A stretch of 64,000 bases of DNA from Cyclina sinensis (Eukaryota > Mollusca > Bivalvia > Venerida > Veneridae): positions 25,356,977 through 25,420,976 of the forward strand of contig JAAONU010000010.1 of the NCBI GenBank assembly GCA_012932295.1, read 5' to 3'. Shown here piece after piece: positions 1 through 12,632 of this stretch. A program made the translations under genes and the position numbers. The notes below the pieces were generated by a model, which was not told the DNA's origin, made no database searches, and saw nothing but the letters and a program-made list of their open reading frames with translations. Positions within the stretch are counted from its first letter, which is position 1; the number at the start of each line of letters is the position of its first letter.

Positions 1-548
1 GCTGTCTTCACTAACACCTATTGTTATACTTAAGATTTAATTGTTTGCTTCCAGAACCTCGACATACAGTTATATTATTAGTCAAAGCATATTAACTGCA
101 TTCGAAAGAACAAAGTTTACTCATGGTTAGATAAGGAAAATCATCGAGTAAAGTTGGACTTTTAAAAAAATATGCCTGTCACAGGCTCTTGTGGTGCAAC
201 ACACTTTTAGAGAAAATGAAAAAGAAAATCTTAGAAATCATCTTACTTCACAATGAAATAAACATTCTATAGATGATTAAATTGTGTTTTACCTGAACAT
301 ACGCTAGCTCAATTGTTACGATAATTTATCAGGGCAACACACTTACTGAATATGTCATTTCATATCGTTTCAGGTGATGATGATGATGATGATAAACTGT
401 TTTAAATACGACTGTTCTGTGTTTGTTTAAGAATTTACTTTTGTTGCGGTTCAACTTCTCTACAAAGGTGCATAAAGTTTAATTATATAACTAATAATAA
501 CTAAAACAGTAAATCGGAAAACGTGTACTGAAACGCTTGCAGTTGATA
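1..548. other. AT-rich noncoding stretch
   Basis: No gene is visible. The only ordered sequence is a short GAT microsatellite at 375-394. Reading frames are short and broken by many stops. Confidence 0.5.
375..394. repeat. (GAT)n microsatellite
   Basis: About six to seven perfect GAT/TGA triplets in a row. Confidence 0.85.
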
Positions 549-706
549 GTATCTACAGTTCTCGTGATTGTATCTACAGTTCTCGTGATTGTATCTCGTG
601 ATTGTATCTACAGTTCTCGTGATTGTAGCTACAGTTCTCGTGATTGTATTTACAGTTCTCGTGATTGTATCTACAGTTGTCCTGATTGTATCTACAGTTT
701 TCGTGT
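549..706. repeat. 21-bp minisatellite, about 7 units
   Basis: The unit reads TCTCGTGATTGTATCTACAG plus T. One unit, near 590-602, is shortened by an internal deletion, and the last two units are degenerate. Because 21 is a multiple of three, one frame stays open through the array (65 codons, repeating SRDCIYS). That frame is a by-product of the repeat, not a gene. Confidence 0.85.
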
Positions 707-954
707 CTTTTTAAGTTGTTTTGATCCTGTATAGTTTATATAACAAGCAGGATATATCTGTCCTTGGAACTGAGAGACAACAATTACAAGGAAAACTGCA
801 ATTACAGTTGAATAGTATAGCGATTTTTTTTCTCACAGGGCTGGAGTATGTCCTTGGATATCTTAAACAAGCCTCACAAGTCCTTTATTAGTAGCAAAGA
901 CATCTGTTCTTATAAGAGAAGGATTATCTCATAAATAAGAAAAACAATAGTAAA

Positions 955-1260
955 AAATCTTCTTCTCCAGAACAAGAAGGCCTAGAGCTTTGATATTTTG
1001 CATGAGTCATAACCTAGTCGACCTCTAACAAGTTTGTTCAAATTATGGCCCCTGCGGTCAAATTCACCACGCCGAAGGGGCACATAGTTTTTATAAAGAG
1101 ATATGCAGGGAAAACTTAAAAATATTTTTAGAACTGTAAGAGCTTTGATCTTTTGCATGAGGCATTCCCTAGTGGACTTCTACTAAATTTGTACAAAGCA
1201 TGATCCCGGGTTCAAACTGGCCGAGCAACGGGGATCAATAGGCCAGACGTATAAACCTTT
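955..1260. repeat. Dispersed repeat with two internal modules
   Basis: The phrase AGAGCTTTGAT followed by TTTTGCATGAG occurs at about 983 and again at about 1139. Related text follows each time (CTAGTCGACCTCTA / CTAGTGGACTTCTA, then a GTTCAAA-type motif). This gives an internal period of about 155 bp. It looks like a diverged interspersed element of the kind common in marine invertebrate genomes. No coding capacity is visible and the ends are approximate. Confidence 0.5.
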
Positions 1261-1660
1261 TTAACTTCATTGATATGTAAGCCATAACCTTCATATTCGG
1301 GCATATGAATCATCTAAACATTGTTAATCGTTTGACTTGCTGATATTTGACCTTAAACCAAGTTCGACATTGACTGTTAATGCCAAAGTCAAATATTTAA
1401 ACCTTCATAACTCCATTATTTTTTTAGCTATGGCCACACTTATTATTCATTTGACATGATTTAGATGACCCTGACCCATATTCAAAATTGTTCATTAAAG
1501 TCAAGGGTTTGATTTTCAAGTCTTCATAACTTATCGTTTGTTATACATTGGCCTTTATATTTTAACATTAGATACATATGATAATTATGTTTAGTTTCAC
1601 ATGCTGAATTATTTACCTTGAGTTATATTTGACATTGATCATTGTTCGGTGATGTATACA
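1261..1660. repeat. Degenerate dispersed repeat, about 125-bp internal period
   Basis: Similar phrases recur: a GTCAAATATTTAAACCTTCA-type stretch near 1390 and a GTCAAGGGTTTGATTTTCAA-type stretch near 1500. Each is followed by CATAACT and preceded by TTGACNTTGA-like text. The pattern is an internally repeated interspersed element adjoining the previous one. The boundaries are guesses. Confidence 0.35.
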
Positions 1661-4600
1661 AGCAAATGATAAATTACTTTTGTTCCTACTATTATTTAGT
1701 GCTATACAATGCGGTAGCGTTGCATTTTTCACAAATTTAGCCTTGTTTTTTGTTTTGTTATAATTTTTTTTCGTATCTCACATTTGAAGTTTTATAAACG
1801 ATTATAATATAATAAGATAAAACGATTTTTCAGTTTGTTATAAAGATCACTTCACAAACATGATAGTGAAATTGACGACACAGAAATACAAATATTGAAG
1901 ATATTCTCCGATAACTGGAAGTATTAATATTACATTTTGAATACGTTTTTATAAGTGATGACTCAAGGGAAAACATCTAAAACATACACCAGTTGTTCTT
2001 CTGTAGTCAGATTTCACAGACTTCCGATTAACTTGTTGTGTTCTAGGTTAAGGCGTCTGTACCATTTGATTTCGGATATTGACTGGATCATTTTTTTATA
2101 GTTCAAAGTAAGTCTAACAGGAAATGAGAAATGTCTAGGAGTCAGTTTCATTTAGCAATGTTTGAGCCAAGCGAGCACGCTGAAGGTTTAGATTGTGATT
2201 GATAGATATATTATTATTTCAAGAGATTTTCTTGACGCCAAAGCAATTATTCGACCAAGGTATTTGCTCCGTCGATGATAATTCAGTCCAAGTTGCGCTT
2301 TATTAATGTATCTTTCTTTAGAAGTTGACAGCTTAGTGATTTTTTCCTCCTTTTCTTTCGTATTGATGTTACCCTAATAGTATCAAAAACACGTCTAACC
2401 AGAATATAACTGTGAACCTACTGTTATGTTCTATAAACGTAAATATGCTTAAAAAGTGAGCATTTTTGAACATGATCAGACCCCAGTCTCGAAGATTGTT
2501 GTACGACTTGTATAAATATGAATAAAACGGTCGTAGCATATAAAACGGAATTGAAATATGATGAAGAAATGAATTGCTTGGTGTAAATATGTGCATATAT
2601 CTATTACGTCTTGACGTTCTAGACATCTGCTGACGTCATTCACAGGCAGGTATGTTTAAGATTTTGAACATAGCATAATGATTCTCTAATGTATAAGAAT
2701 AACATTGTTCATATTCCTTGTTTTGCCTTGTATATCAATCAGCTTTGTCGTTGAAATAGATGTTTCGGCAGTAAAAAAGCTCAGTTTGTTTAATTCAAAT
2801 ACTCGCAAAAGAAATACATGGATAAACAGCGCCCGGTTTTGCTAATACATATTCGTAAAAGAAATAGTGTATGATTTCTTGAGAGCACTGGAGCATTTTG
2901 TATCACTTGTTGTCTTCTTCCAATGCTACTCCAGGCAGATTTTATGCCTACATAGAAGTCAATCAGACGATATTTCGTCTATGCAAATAAGCTTACAGTT
3001 AAAAGCCTCGCATGCACATATAATACCTAATTTAGATTTACCCCAGACTTTCCATAGAAACAACTAGACATTTGGTAATATCAGTTTTGACTTGAAAGAA
3101 AAATATCCTACAGACATTAAATAAGTTGTAAGCTATCAATATTTTGATGACTTTAACTGTTTTCCTTTGGAAATAAAAGTACCAACAAGTGTTTAAGTAC
3201 ATCTTAAGATTCTGTTATTTTGCAAACTTACAGGAGACGGTCTAACACTTATTGCATGTACGCCTAACATTAATATTGTTATATTTTTGTATAATATGAT
3301 CGACAACATGTGAAAAGGGGCAGTCGAACTTTCTCATATATTTATATTACTGATAGGAAATCTGATTTAAAAATCTGCAAGAAAATTCGGTTAATTTCTC
3401 GACTTCTTCAAATTCAAGTTTGTAGTAAAATATTGATAGCTAGATATTTTGACCATCCTAAACTTTACTGACATGACAATTACCTTGGCAACAGTTTTTG
3501 GATACATCTTTCTTATGTTAACATGATGTTACCAGAATAAAAGGCAGTGTTTTATGTTAACAATTATAGATTTGTAAAAAGATGGGATATATTGAAAAGA
3601 TATAGAATGTTTACAATGAAAAAACTAAACTTTGAATATATAAAGTCTGCCATATCAATTTACTGCTAACAGGAACATAGAACATGACGTCAAATATGAT
3701 AACTAGTATGTGACGTTATTTTTCATGAATATCAATTACAATCGTCATGTTCCTCTTCAACATGATTGTATATTGTATCTATTCTATGCAGAAAGTTGAA
3801 ATTTTCAAACATTAATCCTGGGATATCATTTGTTCCAAATGAGTAAAAATGTCAATTTCAAAAAATTATGTCGGGGTATCCATTTTCCTGTGTCGTTGGT
3901 CATATACACGTATACGTTCTAGCCTTTTTTCGTATTTATATATTTAAAATAATATTCCTCGATTACAAAGATTTCTGCATGATTATTGTTTTGTTAAAAT
4001 TGATGTTTTTCCGTGTTGTATCAATATTTTTCTAGATTCTCGACTCTGTTGTTCATTTAACTGAAATTTTAAAACTTCAAAGAACAATCTATCCCAAATA
4101 CCATTACTTCATAGACAATTTGGTTGTAGAAATCCTTTCTTCAGTGTAGTTATGACAATATAAATATAAACAGCAGGTAATTTTATATACTTGTATAATC
4201 TTTGCAGACTGTATTCAGAAATGAAACCCTAACCACATTACCATGTTTATATGTCTCATAAACGGATAAATTACTCGTCGTATATGAATAAAAACCTTTC
4301 AAGTATTCAAGAATTAAATTCAAATAACTCCATACACAGTCGCAATTCACTGGAATTTGTTGAGATGGATACCTGTATCATAACAACAATAATATGGTCG
4401 ATAAAGAATTGTCTAAAGATTCATTCCATATCCGTTTCGTTCTCAACATTAATTCGTTTTCATGACGTTCACAGCTTTTCCAAATGCTTTCCTTAATTTT
4501 GAAATATTCCTCACAGTTCTGTTGATTTCTTCATTGTTCTTCGTTAGTTCTTTAGCGTCTTTTAAAAGGTACTAGTCATACTTGTGACATATGTCAGAAA

Positions 4601-4689
4601 GTAAAGGTATAATATGCAAGACCTACATGTACACGGTATTGTTCAAACGTTATCAAAGGCAAACAGCACATATACTGAAAACAAATCCA
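1661..4689. other. AT-rich noncoding stretch, no gene recognised
   Basis: Only short reading frames occur here. Those of 66-85 codons, at 2369-2626, 2867-3067 and 4251-4496, have the biased, Phe/Ile/Ser/Tyr-rich composition expected of AT-rich noncoding DNA. No convincing splice-bounded exon or repeat array was seen. Confidence 0.4.
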
Positions 4690-4840
4690 TTCAAATCAGA
4701 TTGATTACTCGATTAATAACTGCCAAGGCCTTTTCCAGTCTTCAACAATTATTGGAAATAAAGCCAAACAAATTCTAACCAAATTGTGATTGATCAGTCT
4801 TGCGGAGCGTGATATTTGGTTTTCTGCAAGCGAGATGTCT
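4690..4840 (+). repeat. Dispersed element (family X), plus-strand copy
   Basis: This contains CAACAATTATTGGAAATAAA within a longer segment, ATTACTCGATTAATAACTGC to GGAGCGTGATATTTGG. The same segment occurs reverse-complemented at about 29385-29490 and about 36970-37090, and a shorter direct copy is at about 5955-6040. It is an interspersed family of unknown type. In one frame FSSLQQLLEIK is shared between copies, but downstream stops differ, so coding is unproven. Confidence 0.5.
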
Positions 4841-5934
4841 TCCCGAAAATATGACACGGTATATTATGAATGTCCCGGTGACTTGTTTTCTGTATATTTT
4901 CTATGTACATGTTTGGAAAAAGCGTTCTAATACAATTAACAACCATACTGATGGCATATCAACGCACGTGTTAGAACTAAACGAAGAGACTGAAAAGTAC
5001 CTTTGCGGTTTTTGCTCATCTTTCATAGATTGAACAAAAGAAAAATGGCGTTTCCGTGTAAATAAAAGATGTGACCTTGAGTTTTTGTTGCGCAATTGTT
5101 CCAGTATTGTGGATAATTCTTTCAGTTTCTGCCAAGGACACTCGTGGCGGTCTTGTAATGAAAGAAAGATGAAAAAGGATCATTGATAAAATAGTCATTT
5201 GACTTTTTCATTCTTGGATTTTACTTTATTTCATTAGCAATCAGATTTGTTTATATGGGGTACTCTTTTCTCGAGGTCTTGATTTTCCACAGGTACTTTA
5301 TGTTTACAGAGTAACACATTAATGCTTTTGTTTCATTCATAAAAAGGCGACCAAAGCTTTAAAAGAAGCTTTTTCTGAAGTCTTCTTGGAAATATAAGTG
5401 TTGTGCTGCCATTTGCAATTCTGATAAAAGAAATAACCTCTAGACACTTTTTCGATAATGAATGCAAAACATATAAATAATGGAACAATAAAAGAAAATC
5501 TTACACGTATATTTATGCAACAAAAACGTTCTGCTCAACTATTATTTCTTAATATAAATCAGAAAAAAGGAAAATAATAGTCTTCAAGAAGACTTTTGTT
5601 TGTGTGTTAGTACAAGACATTGTGGAATCATATCAAGCTCTCGATTATGTGATGATGTATGAATTACACCGATACAGTGTATTGTAAATGTATAATTTTA
5701 ATGCATGCATTTTATCATAATGATTGCCTGTCAGCAAAATTGTCTTCCACGTTAATACTGTATTCAATGTTCTTACAAGATTTTTCCATTTTTGAGGTTA
5801 CGTTTAAACTTCGTTACAGAGTTTAAACGTTCTTTATTTTTCAACCAAACCAAGAACAGCAAGTTCATCTTTGTATTGTAAAACGTTTTGAAAGCGACCA
5901 CTTTCTTGTCAGATTAATCTCTCTCTCTCTCATA
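4841..5934. other. Noncoding stretch, no gene recognised
   Basis: Overlapping short frames on both strands near 4800-5200 show no recognisable domain. A short TC-rich run lies near 5920-5930. Confidence 0.35.
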
Positions 5935-6045
5935 ATAACAGTCACAACATTTCTAGTATTCGACAATTATTGGAAATAAAGCCACAGAATGTCTCACTAA
6001 ATTAGAATTGATTTGTCTTGAAGGACGAGACATTTGATCGCCAAC
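5935..6045 (+). repeat. Dispersed element (family X), second plus-strand copy
   Basis: CGACAATTATTGGAAATAAA followed by GCCACAGAATGTCTCAC and then TTAGAATTGAT parallels the copy at 4740-4800. It is more degenerate, with an early stop in the frame that is open elsewhere. Confidence 0.45.
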
Positions 6046-9000
6046 TATAAGCAACGATCTGTCTGATCATGGTAAATGATTACTTCTTGCACTCTGATTG
6101 TGAAATCCACTGAATTTGATTATCTTTTTTATGGATAAATTCAAGTTGTGTTATCACTCCGTGTATATTTTGTTCGCAAACACAGAACACTTGCTTCCGC
6201 AAAAACGGTTGTTCTTAAATGCATCCCTGAACAATCTGTTGATGGCATGTTTACATACATTTTTATTTTTGTGTAGCTGTTTTACTCAGTTCTTACATAC
6301 ATAATAGACTAATGAAGGGCTTGGATGAAAACGAGTATGCAATCTCTAATGAATATATTTTAACTCCAGCTTCACTTAAAAAATATAAATATACTTAATA
6401 ACAAGACCTGCATACGTGTTACATCTGTGCTTCTTAGGAACATTTCTATCATTGAAACAGCTAAATACACGCCAATATCTACTAATCTGCAGAAAAACGC
6501 GTAAGTGTCACAAACGTGATGATATATCAACTAAACATGAATAAGCTATTCTACCATGGGAGGTTATAAGAACCTGTTTGTATGAAGGTCTTAATCTATT
6601 GCAAACATAATGAATGTCATATGTTATGAATTTAGATGCCCATTAGATGAAGCAGTTGTAGCACATTTGTAAAACTTGTATATCAATATATTTCATATTA
6701 AAAGGTAAAACTTGTTCTTTAGAATTACTTGTAATGGTTAAAATTTTAAACTGGGCAGTTAAAAGTTGATTGACAATTCTGTGTCGCTCATGACTGTTGA
6801 CTTTATATTTGTGCAAACTCTTTTGAAATCCGATCTTTTGTAAATCACCGTCACAAAAACACTGGTTGTTATTCCCTTCTCTACACAGAAACTGACAAAA
6901 TACGGCGTCATTTTGATGAAGTGAAATTAAACATGGAAAGTCATTTTCAAATAAAGCTAGCTGCTCAATATGATATTAAGCGCTGACGCTCAACCGATAT
7001 TTCTTACATTTCTCGGTTCTCACATTTCGCGGTTCTCGATACATTGAAAACAAATTTGGATTTGCTCAAGGTTGCATAGCAAACCTCTTAAGGACAATTG
7101 AAAGCTTATCAAATACAAGGTGTTGTTTTATTCAGTGTATCACTAACACAGTACACTCTAGTAATGCTTTATCCAAATACTTTGCTGTTAAGCTATATCG
7201 TTAAAATGTTTCAGCCACTATGGTACCCAGTATTAATAATACCTTTATGAATGTATTATACATATGTCATTGCTGACTGTAAGTATAGAGAAAAGTGTAA
7301 GTTGTCATTATTATACTAAATAATATATGTGTACCTTCTTAAGTTGAACTTGGGTAGGCAGATTCTTAAGATTTTCCTTATGCGACTACAAAGACTTAAA
7401 TGGCAAATGTTCATCTAAAGATCAGAAACCACACGCGACCTTCTGAAGGTCATATTTATCCTCGAAAAGACTGGTGTATAAGTCATACATTTATCAAAGT
7501 TAAAGCCAGTTATAAAACCTTTTTGTGTAAGTTGTTTTAAAAGATTCTTTTAAAAGATATTTAAGGCTGCCTTAAACATCATTCGTAATACAAAAAGTTG
7601 TAATAACATTGCCATGTGTAAACCCCATTGCATTACGCATGTTACTCTGAATATACTTCTGAAATATGAAGGGCATGCCTTCCGAAAGCTTTTCATAAAT
7701 ATCGTCAATTTTTATCATATAGGTAGTATGCCTTTTGAATATTATAAATTCTTATAAACAGCACGTTTCAAAATGACATACGATTTATTATTTGTCATAT
7801 ACTAAAATATTGTTAGCTCTAGACTTCTTTATGAACACAACTAGATGCTAGTGGCTTATCTTTAATCTTGTGATTTTATTCTATTTATATGAACTGCAAA
7901 GAAATATCGAACGCTAGAATCCTTGCCAATCTTTAGAAACAGAATATAAAGAAACTGACAACGCGATAAGAAAAGGAAAGACAGATGAAATATTAACTCA
8001 GGAAGGTCATTTACTAACTTTCTGAGAAATAGTTTAATAACTTGTATCGTATTCGGTCATTGGAAGTCATTGAAAACGGTCTTTTGTTAAGTAGCAAAAA
8101 GTTTCTTAAAATCATGTTATAAATACAGGTACATGTAACTCAAAAACTTAATTAAAGATCAGTTTATTTTTCTCTTCAGAACTAGAGAAATGAAAACATC
8201 TGTTTTTAATATGACAAGATACAAATACATTTTATTGTGAAGTCTGCAATTTACAATACTAAGCGTTAACGTTTGCTGTTTTGAGTAGACGGCTTGTATT
8301 TTTGAAAACATGCTAGGATTTCATGTTTTTGAAACCGGTTCAGACTCATCAGTTAAATGGTAAAATGTGAGTAAAAATGAAAATTTAAATACAGGAACTG
8401 ATATTTTAAATAACTTCGTTTAGTAAATGAATTTCAGATGAAATTGTTAAGGTTTACTGTCCCTACATCTCAAAGTTCATTACGGAATTAAAATATATCC
8501 TTTTTTTACAACGAGTTTGATTTCTGTCAGTCTAACTGGAAATAGCAACTATAATGTATAACTTAAATTTTGCAATGTCAGTGCGGGGAGAGCAACCTAG
8601 CATAAACATTATTGATCGTGGTGTTATTTAGTAATTCTGACGCCAAAATACAAAAAAAAACTCGGTTTCCACATGTGAATTCGTTACGACATAATTAAAT
8701 AAGACAGAAATGTGAACTATTAAATCAATGTTAAGTTAAAAACACCATCATTTACTACCTGTTGGGTTGATGATATTGTGGCAAATACTCTCAAGTACCA
8801 CTCAGTGATCAGTACAATCTAAATGCATGTTTGATCTTGTATGAAATAATGGTATCTGTTTGTAATTAATCTGAAATTTCTGATTTAGGATTTTGAGCGC
8901 ATATTTTGGCTTTGCTCCTTTTTCCATAGAGTGTTATCAAATGCAACAGTGATGTGTAAAATATATTTTATTGATAAAAGTATATGCTTCAAACAAGCAG

Positions 9001-9155
9001 TTTTGGAACTTCACATAATTGATTCGATTTTTTCTTGCTTTCGTCTACACATTTAATTAGTGATATTTGACCACATTTATTAGCGCAATTTATAACAATA
9101 AAAGAATGTCGCCTGTAAATAAATATCAGTTTTAAAATGGTTTTTGTATTTTTAG
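6046..9155. other. AT-rich noncoding stretch, no gene recognised
   Basis: No frame has recognisable content. A small imperfect duplication, TTTCTCGGTTCTCACA / TTTCGCGGTTCTCG, is at about 7008-7040. Otherwise it is featureless. Confidence 0.4.
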
Positions 9156-9358
9156 AAGCTGCATATCGTGTTCCATCAAATCAATATCATGAAAAAACAC
9201 ATCCTTCTTCAAATGAAAGAAGTCAATTAAGGCACAGATTGGGCCGACCTGCAGATCATTTTGACAATATATCATCATCTGTGCAAACAAGAACTTTTCC
9301 GAAGCTCGGATTAAATCACACGCGTCCGCCTGTTATGCCATTTTGGCGGCTGAGTTGA
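9156..9358 (+). CDS. Candidate terminal coding exon, unknown protein
   Basis: An acceptor-like TTTTTGTATTTTTAG ends at 9155. An open frame follows for 67 codons to TGA at 9356-9358. The composition is unlike the surrounding AT-rich DNA: mixed charged and polar residues, with stretches such as HEKTHPSSNERSQLRHR and TRPPVMPFWRLS. A poly(A) signal AATAAA lies 8 bp beyond the stop, at 9367-9372. The acceptor phase means the previous exon would supply one base of the first codon. I recognise no domain and cannot place the preceding exon. It could be chance, so confidence is modest. Confidence 0.35.
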
Positions 9359-9366
9359 TTGATTAG

Positions 9367-9372
9367 AATAAA
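9367..9372 (+). promoter_or_regulatory. Possible poly(A) signal AATAAA
   Basis: The hexamer directly follows the stop of the candidate exon at 9156-9358. On its own it is common in AT-rich DNA. Confidence 0.25.
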
Positions 9373-10021
9373 ATTCCGTTGATTTCGAGTGTACAGAATC
9401 TGTATCTTTACGGAACATCAAAAGCAGACACTATCTGGCTAATTGATCTGAATCTTTTAGTTAAAGAGCTGAAGTTAAAGAAACCTAGACACAATGATAA
9501 AAGCCGTTAGACAATCGTTAAGAAGACAACTTAAGGATTTATGATAAAATTAGCAGTCACTAATACCAGGCACATTAATATTTTCAGAAAGAAAAAAAGT
9601 CTTCTATTATAAAAAATAAAGCACCATGATTGATAGATTTTGACAATAACCTAGTTTTGATCTTTTTCATGTTGCAGATTACAGGAATCATTGTTATGCA
9701 GAGTAAAAATGAAACAAACCCCGATTATTTCCTGTTGAATTTGCAGAAGCATATGCATCGGTAACTTAATTCAAGGTTCCTGGATAAGAAGTAGAAGTTA
9801 TAATAGAGCCTGAGTTTTCCTTACATCAATCTTCGGTTTAACATTTGCTCTGTCATTTTCTTATCTTTTATTTCCAAATGTTGGCTAGGATTTCCGTAAT
9901 TTGCATATAACAATTTCAGCAAATTTGTCAGAATAATAAGGATCGATCTTGATACAAAATGAGAAAACGGGTTTTCAGTTTTCAGGTGGATCAAGATGGC
10001 GAAAGTCTAGGATCGATTTTT

Positions 10022-10210
10022 CGAATACCAAGTGTAGCCCGAGTATTTCCGAAGGTCTCCGGGTTTTTGCGAATACGAAGTGTAGCCCGAGTATTTCCGA
10101 AGGTCTCCGGGTTTTTGCGAATGCCCAGTGTAGCCCGAGTATTTCCGAAGGTCTCCGGGTTTTGGCGAATACCAAGTGTAGCCCGAGTATTTCCGAAGGT
10201 CTCCGGGTTT
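10022..10210. repeat. 48-bp minisatellite, 4 units
   Basis: Units start at 10022, 10070, 10118 and 10166. The core reads GTGTAGCCCGAGTATTTCCG and then AAGGTCTCCGGGTTTT. Only a few bases differ between units. As 48 is a multiple of three, frames of 63-103 codons pass through on both strands; these are artefacts. It is notably GC-richer than its surroundings. Confidence 0.9.
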
Positions 10211-12439
10211 CATTACATGTATTTTACGCGATATGTTGAACCTCCGTTATCATGTTATTCAAGCTTGTAAATCGATCTCTTTGATAAACTTATTTTAAGC
10301 TTTATTATTCTGTTAAAGGATTAAATTCATTATTTTTGAGTTCAAAAGACAAACAGAAAATTGCACTGATACCGGATCTCTGCAGTTTTGTTGGGTTCTG
10401 GCCTAAAAAGCGATTATTCATTAACACTTAAGAAATACCAAAATCATTTGTTTGTTCTGATACCACATGAAATACATATTTCAATATACATGAACCAGTC
10501 ATCATTCCTCTAGACGATTTGTAAAACTCTTATTTCTCAATTTCCAAAATATTAGCAAATACTCTCGTAATTTACATATTGCATTCTGTGCAATTTCTGA
10601 AGATTAATGGAAATTATGCTGAATGTATAAACGATGCAAAAGAGGGATCTCAACAGTCTAGTATAGCACATAAAAGAGTCTAGGGGAAATTTATATCATG
10701 ACCTCTGGTGACTCTTATATTTAAACTGGGGGTGATGTTTAGAGATAGACCGTTAAACGAGAAACATTTCGTCAAAAAAAAAAACACTCATCAAGGAATA
10801 TTCAAAATATCAATTTATTTGAAATGTGTTTATTTCTGCCGAAATGAAGCACGATATATGTCAAATATCTTAGTGATAATTTGCAGTACCGGTATTTAAT
10901 AGTAAAATGTGATGCACTGGTTTAGTTGATAAGCATTTTATGTTAATATCTATATTGAATGTATAACAACTACCTTAGATCATCATTGAAGTTTCTCTTA
11001 CCGAAGATATTATCACCAAAAAATATGAAAACTGTTACTGGTAAAATAAATGCACCAAACGCCTTTGCCCAAAGCATTCCTTCATTACACAATTCCAAAT
11101 ATCAAAGACGGTGACATTTAATAGACGTTTAATCAATCATGCAGGGCTTAATTCGAAGAAATGCTGAATGCATATGAAGTTTGCATGCATCAGATTAAGT
11201 TCTCTCACCAAGAAAACCTTTTTTGTTTGCTTGGCTGGTGATTTATTGGCGGATTTATCTAAAGCTTGGTCTCGGCAGACTAGTACAAATCTCTATCAAA
11301 TATCTAGATAAAATAGGTGATTATGATTTTATTCTTATTTTTAAAAAACTGACAACAGCTATCAGGTAAAAGGGCACTCAAAATAACACAGACTTTCAAC
11401 ATAGTCAAAAAGTAGAAAAAGATAGCATAGATTTATTTACAGATCAGTTAAAAGGGACACCACAAACAATTAACGAAAAAGAGAACCTGATGGGTTACCG
11501 CTTGGGAGCAGTCAGTGGCAAAACATTTTAACCAAGAACTAAAATGCACCAACCTCACACTTGCCTCAAAAGGTCTTCATAAAAACGAAGAAGAACAAGT
11601 TGTCTTGGTGTTTTCTTGTTGAATAAACTCAATCCACCCATCAACTTTACAGTGTTGCATGCAAAAGCTCATTAACATATAAAACATAAAAAGCTAATGG
11701 TATTGTAAAGTGAAAGAGTAGGTACTCAATGACTTTGCTATCATGACGAATTATCGTAAGGAATTTCAGGAACGGTAATTGATGTAACACTTTCCTTTCA
11801 GTCTCAGACAAAGAGTATTTTATTCGTAATGCTAGTCGGATTCAAGTTGATAGCATCAGTTTCGTGTAACAGTATCAGTGTTTATTGTAATGAGACAAAT
11901 CCCATAGCCTGATCTCTTTTTTCTTTCCTTGTACATTGGATTTAAAACGAATTTCATCAGAATGTTTTTAATAAATACTTCAAGAAAAGATTTTCTTTAT
12001 TATTTTTCTATTTATTTATTTTATAACTTTTTTTCTTGGCATTATTATAAATTATTTCATAAAAAAGCAAATAAAAAAGTAGGTATGCATTCTAATATCA
12101 CTTATATCAATAGGTATGCATTCTTATATCAAATTTTACAAAATTATGATTTGACACCGGTTGCACATCAGCCCACATCAAAATCCAAAATGAATTTCAA
12201 AAGTTATCGGGTCTTGTATTCTTTGAAAATTAGCCCAACCATATTGAACGCTATAGAATTTTTTTATTGACGTCAAAGGCACGAAGTGGCCTTCAAGTAT
12301 ATGGCGTCGTGTTCTTAAACAACGTCAATATCTGCAGAAGTAAACTGTTACGGATCCATTTCGATGCTTGAGGTCTCATCTTACATATGCGTTAGAACAA
12401 ATTTTCTGTGAAGTCATTCACATGGTGGAATCATAAATG
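10211..12439. other. Noncoding stretch, no gene recognised
   Basis: A frame at 11929-12270 (113 codons) is dominated by Phe, Tyr, Ile, Asn and Lys and is best explained by AT richness. Part of 11110-11215 resembles 17865-17970 (see findings). Confidence 0.4.
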
Positions 12440-12632
12440 TTAGCTTTATTGTAGTTGTTGTTTGTTGTTGTTGTTTGTATTCTTTTTTAATGCAGGAGTG
12501 CAAGTTACATATTATAAATCACAGTCTTAAAAATAAATATCTCGGGAAAAGAATACATTTTGAACAAATATGTCTTTGAAAGGATCAACCATGTACAACA
12601 TCACTGATAAAATGATATACATGTATTAAAAT

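Noticed and set aside
11929..12270. 113-codon plus-strand frame
   Set aside because: Strong Phe/Tyr/Ile/Asn/Lys bias typical of AT-rich noncoding DNA, with no motif or splice signals.
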